A stretch of DNA of 32,532 bases, taken from an uncultured Lachnospira sp. GTDB lineage: Bacteria > Bacillota > Clostridia > Lachnospirales > Lachnospiraceae. Shown piece after piece: positions 8,053-16,319 of the stretch. The notes under the pieces were generated by a model that saw nothing but the letters and a program-made list of their open reading frames with translations, did not search any database and was not told the DNA's origin. Numbering within the stretch: the first letter of the stretch is position 1; every line of letters starts with the position of its first letter. Made by a program: the position numbers and the translations under genes. The stretch lies in contig CAJUTV010000020.1 of the NCBI GenBank assembly GCA_910589305.1, positions 1-32,532 of the forward strand, written 5' to 3'.

Positions 8053-8728
8053 AGAAATAACCACCTTTTTCCATATCACTAATTATCTTGCCTTCGCTCA
8101 TAGTGATTGTCCTTTTTTTCATATGTTGAACAATCTCCATATTATGTGTAACAACTAATACCGTTGTACCCATCTTATTAATTTGACTGAGAATTTTCAT
8201 AATCTCATTGGAGTTTGCAGGGTCTAAGTTACCTGTAGGCTCGTCACACAGCAAAATTGCCGGTGCATTGACAAGCGCTCTAGCAATTGCAACCCTTTGC
8301 TGCTCACCGCCTGACAACTCATTTGGATATGCCTTATATTTATCAAGCAATCCTACCATTGACAGCATCGCAAGAACTCTGCTCTTAATCTTTCTTGATG
8401 GTGCTTCTACTACTTTCATAGCAAACGCTATATTTTCATATACATTGCGGTCTGGAAGAAGTCTAAAATCCTGAAATACAACGCCGATATCTCTTCTTAA
8501 ATATGGCAATTTCTTTCTAGTAACCTTATTTAAGTATTTTTTGTTGATATAAATCTTTCCAGCCGTTGGGTCTAGTTCTTTCAACAATAATTTAATCAAT
8601 GTTGATTTGCCAGAACCGCTCTTTCCAACTACAAATACAAACTCACCCTTTTGTACATGCAGGTCTATGCCATTGATTGCAGGTACACCAGTGGTATAAG
8701 TTTTATTGACATTTTCTAAGATTATCAT
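8042..8728 (-). CDS. ftsE: Cell division ABC transporter ATP-binding protein FtsE
   Basis: A 228-residue ABC ATPase with Walker A GKSGSGKST (about residues 36-44), Q-loop in VFQDFRLL, signature LSGGEQQRVAIARAL, Walker B ILLCDEPTGNLDP and the switch His in VVTHN. The short length with no extra domain, the VFQDFRLLPDRNVYENIAFAM block and the coupling to ftsX identify FtsE. It sits on the inner face of the membrane and drives FtsX. A GGAGG ribosome binding site lies seven to eight bases before the ATG. It begins only 13 bases after the stop of the CdaR/PucR-type regulator gene, with no terminator between, which suggests one transcript. Confidence 0.96.
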   Translation of the reverse strand: MIILENVNKTYTTGVPAINGIDLHVQKGEFVFVVGKSGSGKSTLIKLLLKELDPTAGKIYINKKYLNKVTRKKLPYLRRDIGVVFQDFRLLPDRNVYENIAFAMKVVEAPSRKIKSRVLAMLSMVGLLDKYKAYPNELSGGEQQRVAIARALVNAPAILLCDEPTGNLDPANSNEIMKILSQINKMGTTVLVVTHNMEIVQHMKKRTITMSEGKIISDMEKGGYFYED

Positions 8729-8741
8729 ACGTAATCCTCCA

Positions 8742-9833
8742 TTAATATGTATCTTTGCTATCCATATACTTCATGTACTCAACGACCATAAGCGCTATTT
8801 TGAATGTTATCGCATCGTCAAACACTCTCAAGTCAAGTCCTGTACCTTTTTGCAGCTTATCAAGCCTATATACCAGCGTATTCCTGTGAATATATAACTG
8901 TCTTGAAGTCTCTGAAACATTTAAACTATTCTCAAAAAACTTATTGATTGTCGATAGTGTCTCATCATCAAATTCATCTGGCGATTTTCCGTCAAATATC
9001 TCTTTGATAAACATTTGACATAAAGGTATAGGGAGCTGATAAATAAGTCTTCCTATGCCAAGTTTACTATATGCCACTACATTTTTCTCACTGTAAAATA
9101 TCTTTCCGACATCCAGTGCCATCTTTGCCTCTTTGTATGACCTTGACACCTCTTTAATATCACTGACAATTGTCCCATATGCAATATGCACTGCACTCAT
9201 TGCTTCCGTGTTTAACATATCAACAATTACCTGAGCAGTTTTTTCTAAATCTTCATATGAATTTTTTTCTTCTACTTCTTTGACAAGAATAATATTCCGC
9301 TCATCAACAGCCGTGATAAAATCCTTCACTCTGCCTGCAAACAGATTTTTCACAGTCTCTAGCGCATTGGTATCCTTTTCGTGTTTTGTCTCTATAATAT
9401 AAACAACACGTTTCACATCCGTATCTATATGTAATTTTTCAGCTCTTGTATACATATCTACTCTCAACAGATTGTCAAGCAGCAAATTTTTAATAAAGTT
9501 ATCTTTATCAAATCGCTCCTTATACGCCACTAAAAGATTCTGAATTTGAAATGCCGCCAGTTTCCCTAACATATACAAATCATCGTTACTTCCTTTTACC
9601 AAAAGAATATACTCTAAAGTCAACTCGTCCATAACCTTAAAAAATTGACATCCATTTATCACTTGGCTTTCTGCCGGCGAATCAATAAATGATATCGCAT
9701 CGGATATGCAATTCTGATACTCTTCAAATGTGGTTGCTGCTACCTTGCCGTCTGCATCCAGTACACATAAATCAACTCTTGATATTGACTTAAGCCCATC
9801 TAATGTTGTCTGTAGTATTTGATTAGAAATCAT
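8742..9833 (-). CDS. CdaR/PucR-type transcriptional regulator
   Basis: A 363-residue regulator. The C-terminus has the PucR-family helix-turn-helix: SLNVSETSRQLYIHRNTLVYRLDKL followed by KGTGLDLRVFDDAITFKIAL. The middle segment (about 130-260), with KEVSRSYKEAKMALDVGK, matches the degenerate GGDEF-like domain of the CdaR group, and the N-terminus (LVLDADGKVAAT-like: LCVLDADGKVAAT) resembles a ligand-sensing domain. Known relatives respond to sugar diacids, purines or amino acids; the ligand here is unknown. The gene has AAGGAG nine to ten bases before ATG and a possible promoter in the 70 bases upstream (TTACAA, 16 bases, CATAAT). It heads the ftsE-ftsX-peptidase run, an unusual partner for such a regulator unless it controls that run. 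Confidence 0.85.
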   Translation of the reverse strand: MISNQILQTTLDGLKSISRVDLCVLDADGKVAATTFEEYQNCISDAISFIDSPAESQVINGCQFFKVMDELTLEYILLVKGSNDDLYMLGKLAAFQIQNLLVAYKERFDKDNFIKNLLLDNLLRVDMYTRAEKLHIDTDVKRVVYIIETKHEKDTNALETVKNLFAGRVKDFITAVDERNIILVKEVEEKNSYEDLEKTAQVIVDMLNTEAMSAVHIAYGTIVSDIKEVSRSYKEAKMALDVGKIFYSEKNVVAYSKLGIGRLIYQLPIPLCQMFIKEIFDGKSPDEFDDETLSTINKFFENSLNVSETSRQLYIHRNTLVYRLDKLQKGTGLDLRVFDDAITFKIALMVVEYMKYMDSKDTY

Positions 9834-9908
9834 GTGAACAGTTCTCCTTTTTACTGTAATTATGATTTTTCACATTAACATTGTAATGCAAAATGAATAA
9901 AAAAAAAA

Positions 9909-9939
9909 GAGGAAATGTACATTTTCAATACATTTCCTC
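9909..9939 (-). terminator. Intrinsic terminator between the MsmX-type gene and the regulator gene
   Basis: An 11-bp perfect stem GAGGAAATGTA (9909-9919) with TACATTTCCTC (9929-9939), followed on the minus strand by ten T. It ends the transcript of the ABC ATPase gene and insulates the regulator. Confidence 0.9.
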
Positions 9940-9965
9940 AAAATTTACATAATTTTACACTTAAA

Positions 9966-10033
9966 AAATCAAATACTCTGCTGCAAACAACGGGTATTTG
10001 ACTCTCGCGGCGGTTCTTGCCCGCAAGAATAAA
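9966..10033 (+). repeat. Intergenic repeat family 1, short copy
   Basis: Starts ATCAAATAC..CTGCTGCAAACAA..GGGTATTTG, a hairpin block shared with 19279-19375 and 17440-17530, and ends TTCTTGCCCGCAAGAATAAATT, comparable with the end of those copies. The middle hairpin of the full copies is missing. It lies directly after the stop of the gene at 10034. Confidence 0.6.
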
Positions 10034-11149
10034 TTAATGTGTAATAATTTGCTCTGTTTCCTTATCAAATACATGAAGTCTTGCAACATCCATTGCAAAC
10101 TTAACAGTATCGCCAGGACGAGCTGGTGTACGTGGATTAACCTTAGCAGTACATGTAACATCAGCAATATCATAATGCAAGTTTACTTCAGCACCAAGTA
10201 ATTCATATACCTTAACTTGAGATTCAAATGTTGTTGTTGAATGTTTTGCAATAAACTCATCATCATCTTTGATATCTTCTGGACGAATACCAACGATAAC
10301 AGTTTTTCCAGCATAGCCGCCATCAAGAATAGCCTTGCTCTTTTCTGCTGGCAATGGAATAGAAACAGTGCTGCTCATCTTCAATGTAACTGTAGCACCA
10401 TTAGCAATTACCTGAGCATCGACAAGGTTCATCTGTGGAGAACCAATAAATCCCGCAACAAACACATTATTTGGTGTATTATAAAGATTTTGTGGTGTAT
10501 CAACCTGTTGAATAATACCATCCTTAAGAACGACAATTCTTGTACCAAGTGTCATAGCTTCTGTCTGGTCATGTGTAACATAGATAATTGTTGTTTGAAG
10601 TCTCTGGTGAAGCTTTGAAATCTCAACACGCATCTGAACTCTCAACTTTGCATCCAAGTTTGAGAGAGGCTCATCCATAAGGAATACTTTTGGACTACGA
10701 ACAATTGCACGTCCCATAGCAACTCTCTGTCTCTGACCACCTGAGAGAGCCTTTGGCTTACGGTCAAGCAAATGCTCAATATCAAGAATCTTAGCAGCTT
10801 CATGTACTGCCTTGTCAATCTCTCCCTTAGGAACTTTTCTTAATTTCAAAGCAAATGCCATGTTATCATAAACAGTCATATGTGGATACAAAGCATAGTT
10901 CTGGAATACCATAGCGATATCTCTATCTTTAGGTTCTATATCATTAACAAGCTTATCTCCAATCCATAACTCTCCTGAACTAATCTCTTCAAGACCTGCA
11001 ATCATACGAAGAGTTGTTGATTTACCACAACCAGAAGGTCCTACGAAAATAATAAATTCCTGGTCTGCAATATCAAGATTAAAATCCTTAACAGCAACAA
11101 ATCCGTTAGGATACACTTTACATACGTTTTTAAGTGACAAACTAGCCAT
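10034..11149 (-). CDS. Sugar ABC transporter ATP-binding protein, MsmX/UgpC type
   Basis: A 371-residue ATPase of the carbohydrate uptake type 1 (MalK-like) group. Walker A GPSGCGKSTT (about residues 38-47), signature LSGGQRQRVAMGRAI, Walker B VFLMDEPLSNLDAKLR and switch His THDQTEAM are present, followed by the C-terminal TOBE/OB regulatory region (about 235-371) containing IVGIRPEDI and ending in the VDTPQNLYNTP-linked segment. No permease or binding protein gene is adjacent, as is usual for MsmX-type ATPases that serve several sugar importers in Firmicutes. The start at 11149 has AGGAGG ten bases upstream; a frame continues to 11236 but without a site. A possible promoter is TTGAAA (11225-11230), 18 bases, TATCAT (11201-11206) on the minus strand. 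Confidence 0.93.
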   Translation of the reverse strand: MASLSLKNVCKVYPNGFVAVKDFNLDIADQEFIIFVGPSGCGKSTTLRMIAGLEEISSGELWIGDKLVNDIEPKDRDIAMVFQNYALYPHMTVYDNMAFALKLRKVPKGEIDKAVHEAAKILDIEHLLDRKPKALSGGQRQRVAMGRAIVRSPKVFLMDEPLSNLDAKLRVQMRVEISKLHQRLQTTIIYVTHDQTEAMTLGTRIVVLKDGIIQQVDTPQNLYNTPNNVFVAGFIGSPQMNLVDAQVIANGATVTLKMSSTVSIPLPAEKSKAILDGGYAGKTVIVGIRPEDIKDDDEFIAKHSTTTFESQVKVYELLGAEVNLHYDIADVTCTAKVNPRTPARPGDTVKFAMDVARLHVFDKETEQIITH

Positions 11150-11230
11150 TATACAATATCCTCCTAAATTAATATAATCGTACATCTCTGCACTTTCAAT
11201 ATGATAACTATACACTAAATTCATTTTCAA

Positions 11231-11400
11231 TACCATATCTCAAATATACAAATTAATTTTCCTTTTTTGTGGCATATTTACCACGATATTTAATTTCATG
11301 TGAAAATTGTACAAATTCGCTGTTTTCTTCTTAACATTTTTAACAAATACATGATAATATTTTAAAAAATAAACAAATTTTAAAATAATTTAAAAAACTC
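11231..11400. other. Divergent intergenic stretch
   Basis: AT-rich sequence between the ABC ATPase gene and the YjfB-like gene, which are transcribed away from each other. I see no gene, terminator or clear operator here. Confidence 0.4.
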
Positions 11401-11429
11401 TTGCATTATTTTGCACATAAGACTATAAT
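11401..11429 (+). promoter_or_regulatory. Promoter of the YjfB-like gene
   Basis: A -35 TTGCAT (11401-11406), 17-base spacer and perfect -10 TATAAT (11424-11429). Start near 11436, giving a leader of about 44 bases. Confidence 0.75.
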
Positions 11430-11479
11430 AATTGTAGACACTTAAGAGATTAAAATTTTAGAAAGGTGTGGTTATTATT

Positions 11480-11656
11480 ATGGATATTGTTTCTTTATCT
11501 ATTTCTCGTAGTATGGCTAACGTTCAAAATGATGTTCAGATTGCCATGCTCAGCAAAAGTTTAGACAATTTAGAGACCACAGGTGAGGGTATTCAGAAGA
11601 TGATGGAAGCTTCTGTAACACCATACTTGGGGCAAAATATAGATATTTCACTTTGA
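11480..11656 (+). CDS. YjfB family small protein
   Basis: A 58-residue protein that matches the YjfB family, annotated elsewhere as putative motility proteins. The family pattern is a short MDI start, an amphipathic alpha helix with spaced Val/Ala/Leu (VQNDVQIAMLSKSLDNLE), then MMEASV and a tail of a few residues. Its function is not established; the helical pattern resembles small flagellar-type export substrates, which is only an inference. The start ATG at 11480 fits the length and the MDI opening of relatives; GAAAGG lies 13 bases upstream, and a GTG at 11468 would be too close to that site. It has its own promoter and terminator, so it is a single-gene transcript. No other flagellar gene is in the window. 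Confidence 0.75.
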   Translation: MDIVSLSISRSMANVQNDVQIAMLSKSLDNLETTGEGIQKMMEASVTPYLGQNIDISL

Positions 11657-11714
11657 TTATTTTTCTTATATTTTTCCTTTCTCATTTTCTTTTCAGTGGT
11701 TTTACCACAAAAAA

Positions 11715-11741
11715 CTCCCTCTTGTATATTACAAGAGGGGG
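11715..11741 (+). terminator. Bidirectional intrinsic terminator
   Basis: Stem CTCCCTCTTGT (11715-11725) with ACAAGAGGGGG (11731-11741), loop ATATT, then seven T on the plus strand and six T on the minus strand (complement of 11709-11714). It serves the YjfB-like gene and the convergent CPBP gene. Confidence 0.9.
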
Positions 11742-11854
11742 ATTTTTTTACATATATTCACCTATAAAAACGACTAAATCACCTGCGTACCTAAATCTTT
11801 TAACTACTTTTATAAAATTTTTTATCTGTCCATTTTTACCCATCTATTACTTAA

Positions 11855-12754
11855 TTATAAATATCTTGTCATCAGCATTTCAGATACTACCATATATATA
11901 ACAATAATCACCACTGTCACAATATATGGCACTGTTGCAAATCGTTCATTATTGTATGAAGCGACACCAAAATGATTTTGATATCGAATCATATTATATT
12001 TGCCATTGCGCTTTGCCATATAATCAATAATTAGCTTTGTCAATACAACGCCTACCACCGCCATACCAATAAGCGAAAAAATGCTAATATTAACATCTTC
12101 CACATGAACTCTAAAAATATCAAAAATTTTAGTCATCGTTATGGAATATGTATTAAAAGCAAAATGCGCTAACATAGACGACCACATAGAGCCTGTTGCT
12201 TCCACAAGGTACGCAAATACAACCCCCATAACAACTGCATAACAAAATTGATTAATATTAAGATGTGCTGCACCAAAAACAATGGCACTAAAGATAGCAG
12301 CACCTACAATTCCATTTCTTCTATATGAATGATAAAATAATCCTCTAAATATAAATTCTTCTGTCAAAGCAGGAATAACTGCAATTAATAATATTTGAAT
12401 AAAAAAAGGATAAAGCATCAGCTCTGAAATGGAACCTGTCACATAATTTTTAAAAATCAATGTAGTGATAAAATTTAGTATCAGTGTTATTGGTACTAAT
12501 AAATACCCTACTGCTAAAGACAACAATATATCCAAAGGTTTGATTTTGCGATAAGGTATACATCTATATACATTTATATTAAATATTGCAACATATACTC
12601 CTGCTGGGAGCAACAAGAATAACTGACTTATAATAATTGAAACATAATATGGCACATATATTCCATTAGCATTCACCCAATATGAAAAAACTAAACTGCT
12701 TAAAAAGTAAAACAACATTAAACAAGGAAAAAAAATGTTAATCCTTTTGCACAT
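11855..12754 (-). CDS. CPBP family intramembrane metalloprotease
   Basis: A 299-residue membrane protein with about eight hydrophobic segments and the three CPBP (Abi/CAAX protease-like) motifs: PALTEEFIFRGLFYHSYRR (the EExxxR motif, about residue 137), FGAAHLN (FxxxH) and LAHFAFNTYS (HxxxN). These residues form the intramembrane metal site. Bacterial members process membrane proteins or bacteriocin-related peptides, or act in self-immunity; no bacteriocin gene is nearby, so the substrate is unknown. It starts 23 bases after the RidA stop on the same strand, with only a weak AGG site before the ATG, so it probably depends on RidA translation. Its transcript ends at the terminator at 11715-11741. 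Confidence 0.9.
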   Translation of the reverse strand: MCKRINIFFPCLMLFYFLSSLVFSYWVNANGIYVPYYVSIIISQLFLLLPAGVYVAIFNINVYRCIPYRKIKPLDILLSLAVGYLLVPITLILNFITTLIFKNYVTGSISELMLYPFFIQILLIAVIPALTEEFIFRGLFYHSYRRNGIVGAAIFSAIVFGAAHLNINQFCYAVVMGVVFAYLVEATGSMWSSMLAHFAFNTYSITMTKIFDIFRVHVEDVNISIFSLIGMAVVGVVLTKLIIDYMAKRNGKYNMIRYQNHFGVASYNNERFATVPYIVTVVIIVIYMVVSEMLMTRYL

Positions 12755-12777
12755 ATAAAACCTATGCCCTTTCCAAA

Positions 12778-13155
12778 CTATTTACAAACAATAGCTTCCA
12801 CCTCAAGCAATACATCTTTTGGCAGTCTTGCCACTTCTACACAAGAACGTGCTGGAAATGGCTCTTTAAAATACTGTTTATAAATTTCATTAATCTTGCC
12901 AAAATCATTCATTTCTTTTATAAACACCGTTGTTTTAATAATATTTTCCACTTTTGCACCTGAAGCTTCAACTAAATTACAAAGATTTTTAAATGCCTGA
13001 TTTGCCTGAGCTTCCACACCTCCTTCAACAATTGCCCCAGTAGATGGCTCTACAGGAATCACTCCTGATGTAAATACCATTCCATTGACTTCAATTGCCT
13101 GTGAATAAGGACCTATTGCTGCTGGTGCCTTATCTGTACTGATAACTTTTTGCAT
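12778..13155 (-). CDS. RidA family enamine/imine deaminase
   Basis: A 125-residue protein of the Rid/YjgF/UK114 family that hydrolyses reactive enamine/imine intermediates formed by pyridoxal phosphate enzymes, protecting those enzymes. The family signature is complete: KAPAAIGPYSQAI near the N-terminus, TSGVIPVEPSTG, and FPARSCVEVARLPKDVLLEVEAI at the C-terminus, with the catalytic Arg in ARSC. Length is normal for the trimeric cytoplasmic protein. The start at 13155 has GGAGG five bases upstream. The ribosome binding site is preceded by a small GCCGC/GCGGC hairpin (13171-13184). It is followed closely by the CPBP protease gene. Confidence 0.95.
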   Translation of the reverse strand: MQKVISTDKAPAAIGPYSQAIEVNGMVFTSGVIPVEPSTGAIVEGGVEAQANQAFKNLCNLVEASGAKVENIIKTTVFIKEMNDFGKINEIYKQYFKEPFPARSCVEVARLPKDVLLEVEAIVCK

Positions 13156-13326
13156 ATTTCCTCCAATCTGCCGCCTTGCGGCAACCAATATTATAATATA
13201 TCCTTCACTAAAATTTTATCATTTTAGTAAAATACATCTTATAGATGAACTATATCTCACCCTATGTATAATCCTTATAATTTAAAAATAAATCATAAAA
13301 AATTATACGCTACTTTTTATTTAAAA

Positions 13327-14157
13327 TCAATCGTTCTTTAATTTTATGCTGTCTTTTTCTATTGTGATTAACCCTTCTTTAAGAAGTCTTCCCACACCTC
13401 GTTTAAACGCATTTTTACTCATATTAAAATGTTTTTTTATCAGCTCTGAATCGCTTTTATCTGTAAATGGTATAATCCCATTTTGTTCTTTTATCACTTC
13501 ATAGATTAATTTAGAGTCCTCTTCCATTTGTATATAAGCTTTTTGGCGAACGCTTATCATCATTTTGCCATCTTCTCTTACTTTTGAAACACGCCCATAA
13601 ATAATATCGCCCACATTAATATTTCCATATATTTCATTTTTGGGAATCATGCCATAATACTTATCATCTATAGCAACAAATATTCCATATTCAGGCTTAA
13701 TTTCTATAACTGTTCCACTCACAGCACTGTCTTTTACATACATATGATTTGCAGACAGCATATTGTAAACGCGCATGGTTGCGGCAAGCCTGTTGCTTTT
13801 ATCAATATATAATCCTACAAGATAAGCTTTTCCTTCGGTGACATGCGTTGTTTGTTCCTTAAAAGGCAAAAATAAATCTTTTTCTAATCCCCAATCAAGA
13901 AAAGCACCAATCTTTCCAATTTGTGATACTTTTAATTTTGCAAGCTGTCCTAATTGAATAAATGGCTCTTTTGTTGTGGCAATCAACCTGTCACTTGAAT
14001 CTCTATAAACAAAAACCTCCAATGCATCTGAAATCTCAATATCTTCAGGAACCATTTTTTTCGGAAGCAAAATACGTTCTTCCTTTGTTCCAAGATACAC
14101 GCCAAAATCCACTTTCTTCACTACATTAAGGCATTGCTTTTTACCTAATTCTATCAT
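13327..14157 (-). CDS. cvfB: CvfB family S1 RNA-binding protein
   Basis: A 276-residue protein that matches CvfB end to end. It has several S1-type OB folds: an N-terminal one (about residues 1-65, GVYLGTKEERILLP), a second (66-140, VSQIGKIGAFLDWGLEKDLFLP) and a third (about 150-215, AVSGTVIEIKPEYGIFVAID, VGDIIYGRVSKVREDGKMMIS), then a winged-helix domain (about 220-276, FNMSKNAFKRGVGRLLKEGLI). CvfB is an RNA-binding regulator of virulence and exoprotein genes in staphylococci; in Clostridia its targets are not known. GGAG lies seven bases before the ATG. The 171 bases between it and RidA hold no clear terminator. Confidence 0.9.
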   Translation of the reverse strand: MIELGKKQCLNVVKKVDFGVYLGTKEERILLPKKMVPEDIEISDALEVFVYRDSSDRLIATTKEPFIQLGQLAKLKVSQIGKIGAFLDWGLEKDLFLPFKEQTTHVTEGKAYLVGLYIDKSNRLAATMRVYNMLSANHMYVKDSAVSGTVIEIKPEYGIFVAIDDKYYGMIPKNEIYGNINVGDIIYGRVSKVREDGKMMISVRQKAYIQMEEDSKLIYEVIKEQNGIIPFTDKSDSELIKKHFNMSKNAFKRGVGRLLKEGLITIEKDSIKLKND

Positions 14158-14285
14158 TCATTTCTCCATTTCTATCTGTATCTATATTTTTCTATTGCTT
14201 GCAAATTTACCAATCAGATGCTTTATATAAAAATAAGTTCATTTATAAAATTTATATATGATTACATAATTTCAACAAGGTAAAA

Positions 14286-14312
14286 AAGTCCCTCGCAAAA
14301 TGCGAGGGACTT
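14286..14312 (-). terminator. Terminator of the tRNA-Gln gene
   Basis: A 12-bp perfect stem AAGTCCCTCGCA/TGCGAGGGACTT with a three-base loop, followed on the minus strand by a run of T (complement of 14282-14287). It begins immediately after the tRNA. Confidence 0.92.
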
Positions 14313-14314
14313 AG

Positions 14315-14387
14315 CTGGGCTTGAGGGACTCGAACCCCCAGAATGCTGGAATCAGAATCCAGTGCCTTACCATTTGGCGAAAGCCCA
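14315..14387 (-). tRNA. tRNA-Gln (CTG anticodon)
   Basis: On the minus strand the acceptor TGGGCTT pairs with AAGCCCA, the D arm is GCC..GGC with AAATGGTAA, the anticodon stem CTGGA/TCCAG encloses TTCTGAT, giving anticodon CTG for glutamine CAG codons, and the T arm GGGGG-TTCGAGT-CCCTC is complete. The discriminator base is G, usual for tRNA-Gln. The CCA end is not encoded. Confidence 0.95.
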
Positions 14388-14406
14388 ATGCGGTAACAAC
14401 AAATGG

Positions 14407-14435
14407 ATTATACAACAGGATTTCTTTTAATGCAA
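14407..14435 (-). promoter_or_regulatory. Promoter of the tRNA-Gln gene
   Basis: On the minus strand -35 TTGCAT (14430-14435), 17-base spacer, -10 TATAAT (14407-14412). The start falls about 13 bases before the mature tRNA. Confidence 0.85.
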
Positions 14436-14473
14436 GCATTTTTTTATTTTTTTGATATTATTGCTTTTTTAAT

Positions 14474-14529
14474 ATCACGATATTAGGTTATAAGCAAGAA
14501 ATGTAGCGAATTGCGACTATCCGCTTTAG
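14474..14529 (-). repeat. Intergenic repeat family 1, partial copy
   Basis: Minus strand: GCTAAAGCGGATAGTCGCAATTC..CTACATTTCTTGCTTATAACCTAATATC. It matches AAGCGGATATTCGCAATCC..CTACGCTACTTGCTC at 21285-21330 and CTCATAACCTTATAG at 28125-28262. It begins at the stop codon of the gene at 14526. Confidence 0.65.
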
Positions 14530-15056
14530 CACAAATCATATGTTTTAAGTATTGGAAAGCCCTCTTTATACTTTTTTACTATAAAATGATTCTTCTCTGC
14601 ATAATCATATATAATTTGCCCTAAACCATTATCAACTAACGCTTTCATTGTCTCTATATCTACTTTATTGATAGCTGGACATGTTGGCGTTAAAGCAATC
14701 ACCCAGTGATTATCCTTTTCCATAATCCGAAGCGGCCATATTTTACAATCAAATGGCTTATCCTCATCCGACAGCGTACAGCCTTTATTGAAATCAAGAA
14801 AGCTGCAAGGGACTTCTTCATCTGGATTATTGGTCTTATATTGATTATCTAATTTCATTCTGCCATAACTGCCTTTTTTATCTTTTTCAATTATAAAAAG
14901 TTCATTCTTATCTTTTCCACTATTATAATTTTTTTTTCTTAACTTTTCCACTATTTCCACTGGAAATAACGGTGTTTCCCACAAACTTTCCCTTCTAAAT
15001 GAACAGCAAAACTTGCAGTCTGCACACGTTTCTTTTTTTAAGACTTTACTTAACAT
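14526..15056 (-). CDS. YkgJ-type cysteine cluster protein
   Basis: A 176-residue protein of the zinc- or iron-chelating cysteine cluster family (YkgJ). The metal-binding pattern is visible: ETCADCKFCCSFRR near the N-terminus (CxxCxxCC), CSFLDFNKGCTL in the middle, and FDCKIWPLRI with the conserved Cys and Pro. Such proteins bind a metal or an iron-sulfur cluster; their substrate is unknown in most cases. GGAG lies eight bases before the ATG. It follows the DUF2156-type gene on the same strand after about 160 bases with no clear terminator, so partial co-transcription is possible. Repeat family 1 starts at its stop codon. Confidence 0.85.
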   Translation of the reverse strand: MLSKVLKKETCADCKFCCSFRRESLWETPLFPVEIVEKLRKKNYNSGKDKNELFIIEKDKKGSYGRMKLDNQYKTNNPDEEVPCSFLDFNKGCTLSDEDKPFDCKIWPLRIMEKDNHWVIALTPTCPAINKVDIETMKALVDNGLGQIIYDYAEKNHFIVKKYKEGFPILKTYDLC

Positions 15057-15215
15057 ATTTATACTCCATCTTTATATTGTTTTTCACACAAATTTTTGCC
15101 AGCTAATTTCAATTCACCTTTGCAATACTGCCCTAATTTATTTTTTAACTCTATCTTTATTTTAAAACTTTTTATATAAATTTAACTTAACATTTTTAAC
15201 AACTTATTTTTATGC

Positions 15216-16124
15216 CTAAAGTGATGAAACTTTTATAGAAGCATGATACTTTTTAAGCAATGTTTTTGGTCGATAGGACATTTTTGCCCGTCTTAATCCT
15301 TCAATATTGATATCTTCCTCCCTGTTTAACCATTTTATTCCTCGGGCATTTTTGGCAAACATATTGTTGATAACAGCATATCCTCCATTTACAGCAAATT
15401 CACCGATAGATTTTTCAAAATGCACATCTGCCACATCTTGATTTATCTTTGAAGCAATGGTCATAGCACAAGGCTTTCCATTTGCATATACAATACCGCC
15501 CATTAAATTTAACTGCTCAAAATAATACAATGCCTCTTTAATTTCTCTGTATTCTATTTTTTGTGACTCATCCTCTTGGTCGATATGGTCATAATACCAT
15601 CGGTCTGCTACACGTTCTGCTTTTTCCCAGTTACATTCACCTAACTCCTGATATTCCCAATTATCATATGTTCTTATAAACTTTGATACATGATTTTTCT
15701 TTTTATGAAATGCTTTGCCGCTCAAATCAGCAAGTTCCTGCCGAAGATAGATATAATCACTGTCTCCTTCATTAGATTCAAAGACAAATTGACCAGGCAT
15801 ATATTTTTCAAGTGCCTGTTTTTGTTCTTCTGTCAAAAATGCAAACTGTAAATCTTCGCCTCTCTCAAACGCATCCTTTTCAATCGCAGAAAGTGCCTTT
15901 TTATAATCTGTTTTCCCCAATGGAAACGTATACCCGCATCTGGTGCCTATTCCGTTATATTTTCGGATAAATGCACCTTTATAATCTGTAATTTCAATAT
16001 TATATTTATCTCTCAATAAAAAAATATTGGCAAATGAAACGTCACTTCCCATCATATCTTCATTTGCCACAATATTTCTAATCCATTCTCCATCACTAAT
16101 TTCTGGTTTTTTCCATCGAAGCAC
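15216..16124 (-). CDS. DUF2156 / phosphatidylglycerol lysyltransferase-like protein
   Basis: A 302-residue cytoplasmic protein made of two GNAT-like halves, as in DUF2156 proteins and the catalytic domain of MprF. Typical segments are SFANIFLLRDKYNIEI in the first half, the block YLRQELADLSGKAFHKKKNHVSKF that joins the halves, and ADVHFEKSIGEFAVNGGYAVINNMF in the second. There is no membrane domain, so it is not a full MprF; similar soluble proteins may move an aminoacyl group or another acyl group, but the substrate is not known. The start codon is GTG at 16122-16124, with AAGGTG eight bases upstream. It is divergent from the gene at 16320. Confidence 0.85.
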   Translation of the reverse strand: MLRWKKPEISDGEWIRNIVANEDMMGSDVSFANIFLLRDKYNIEITDYKGAFIRKYNGIGTRCGYTFPLGKTDYKKALSAIEKDAFERGEDLQFAFLTEEQKQALEKYMPGQFVFESNEGDSDYIYLRQELADLSGKAFHKKKNHVSKFIRTYDNWEYQELGECNWEKAERVADRWYYDHIDQEDESQKIEYREIKEALYYFEQLNLMGGIVYANGKPCAMTIASKINQDVADVHFEKSIGEFAVNGGYAVINNMFAKNARGIKWLNREEDINIEGLRRAKMSYRPKTLLKKYHASIKVSSL

Positions 16125-16253
16125 TTAAAAATCACCTTGCCTTTCCAACAGCTATAAACTGATAATCATTCTATCATATCATTTATAAATCATCTAAATA
16201 TATATTTTTGCCAATTGTATAATAAATTAGCTGATGACTTTTTTTTCAGCTTA

Positions 16254-16282
16254 TTGTAACATATTACATTTTATGGTACAAT
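16254..16282 (+). promoter_or_regulatory. Promoter of the membrane protein gene at 16320
   Basis: A -35 TTGTAA (16254-16259), 17-base spacer and -10 TACAAT (16277-16282). The start near 16289 leaves a leader of about 30 bases with AAAGGAGG. Confidence 0.65.
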
Positions 16283-16319
16283 AGCCCTAATTACGTTGTA
16301 TACTTAAAAGGAGGTCACT

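Noticed and set aside
11653..11901. Plus-strand open frame after the YjfB-like gene
   Set aside because: It runs through the bidirectional terminator and into the end of the CPBP gene and lacks a ribosome binding site.
16230..16259. Terminator for the DUF2156 gene region (AGCTGA..TTCAGCT)
   Set aside because: It lies upstream of both divergent genes and the T run is inside the loop, so it does not act as a terminator for either.
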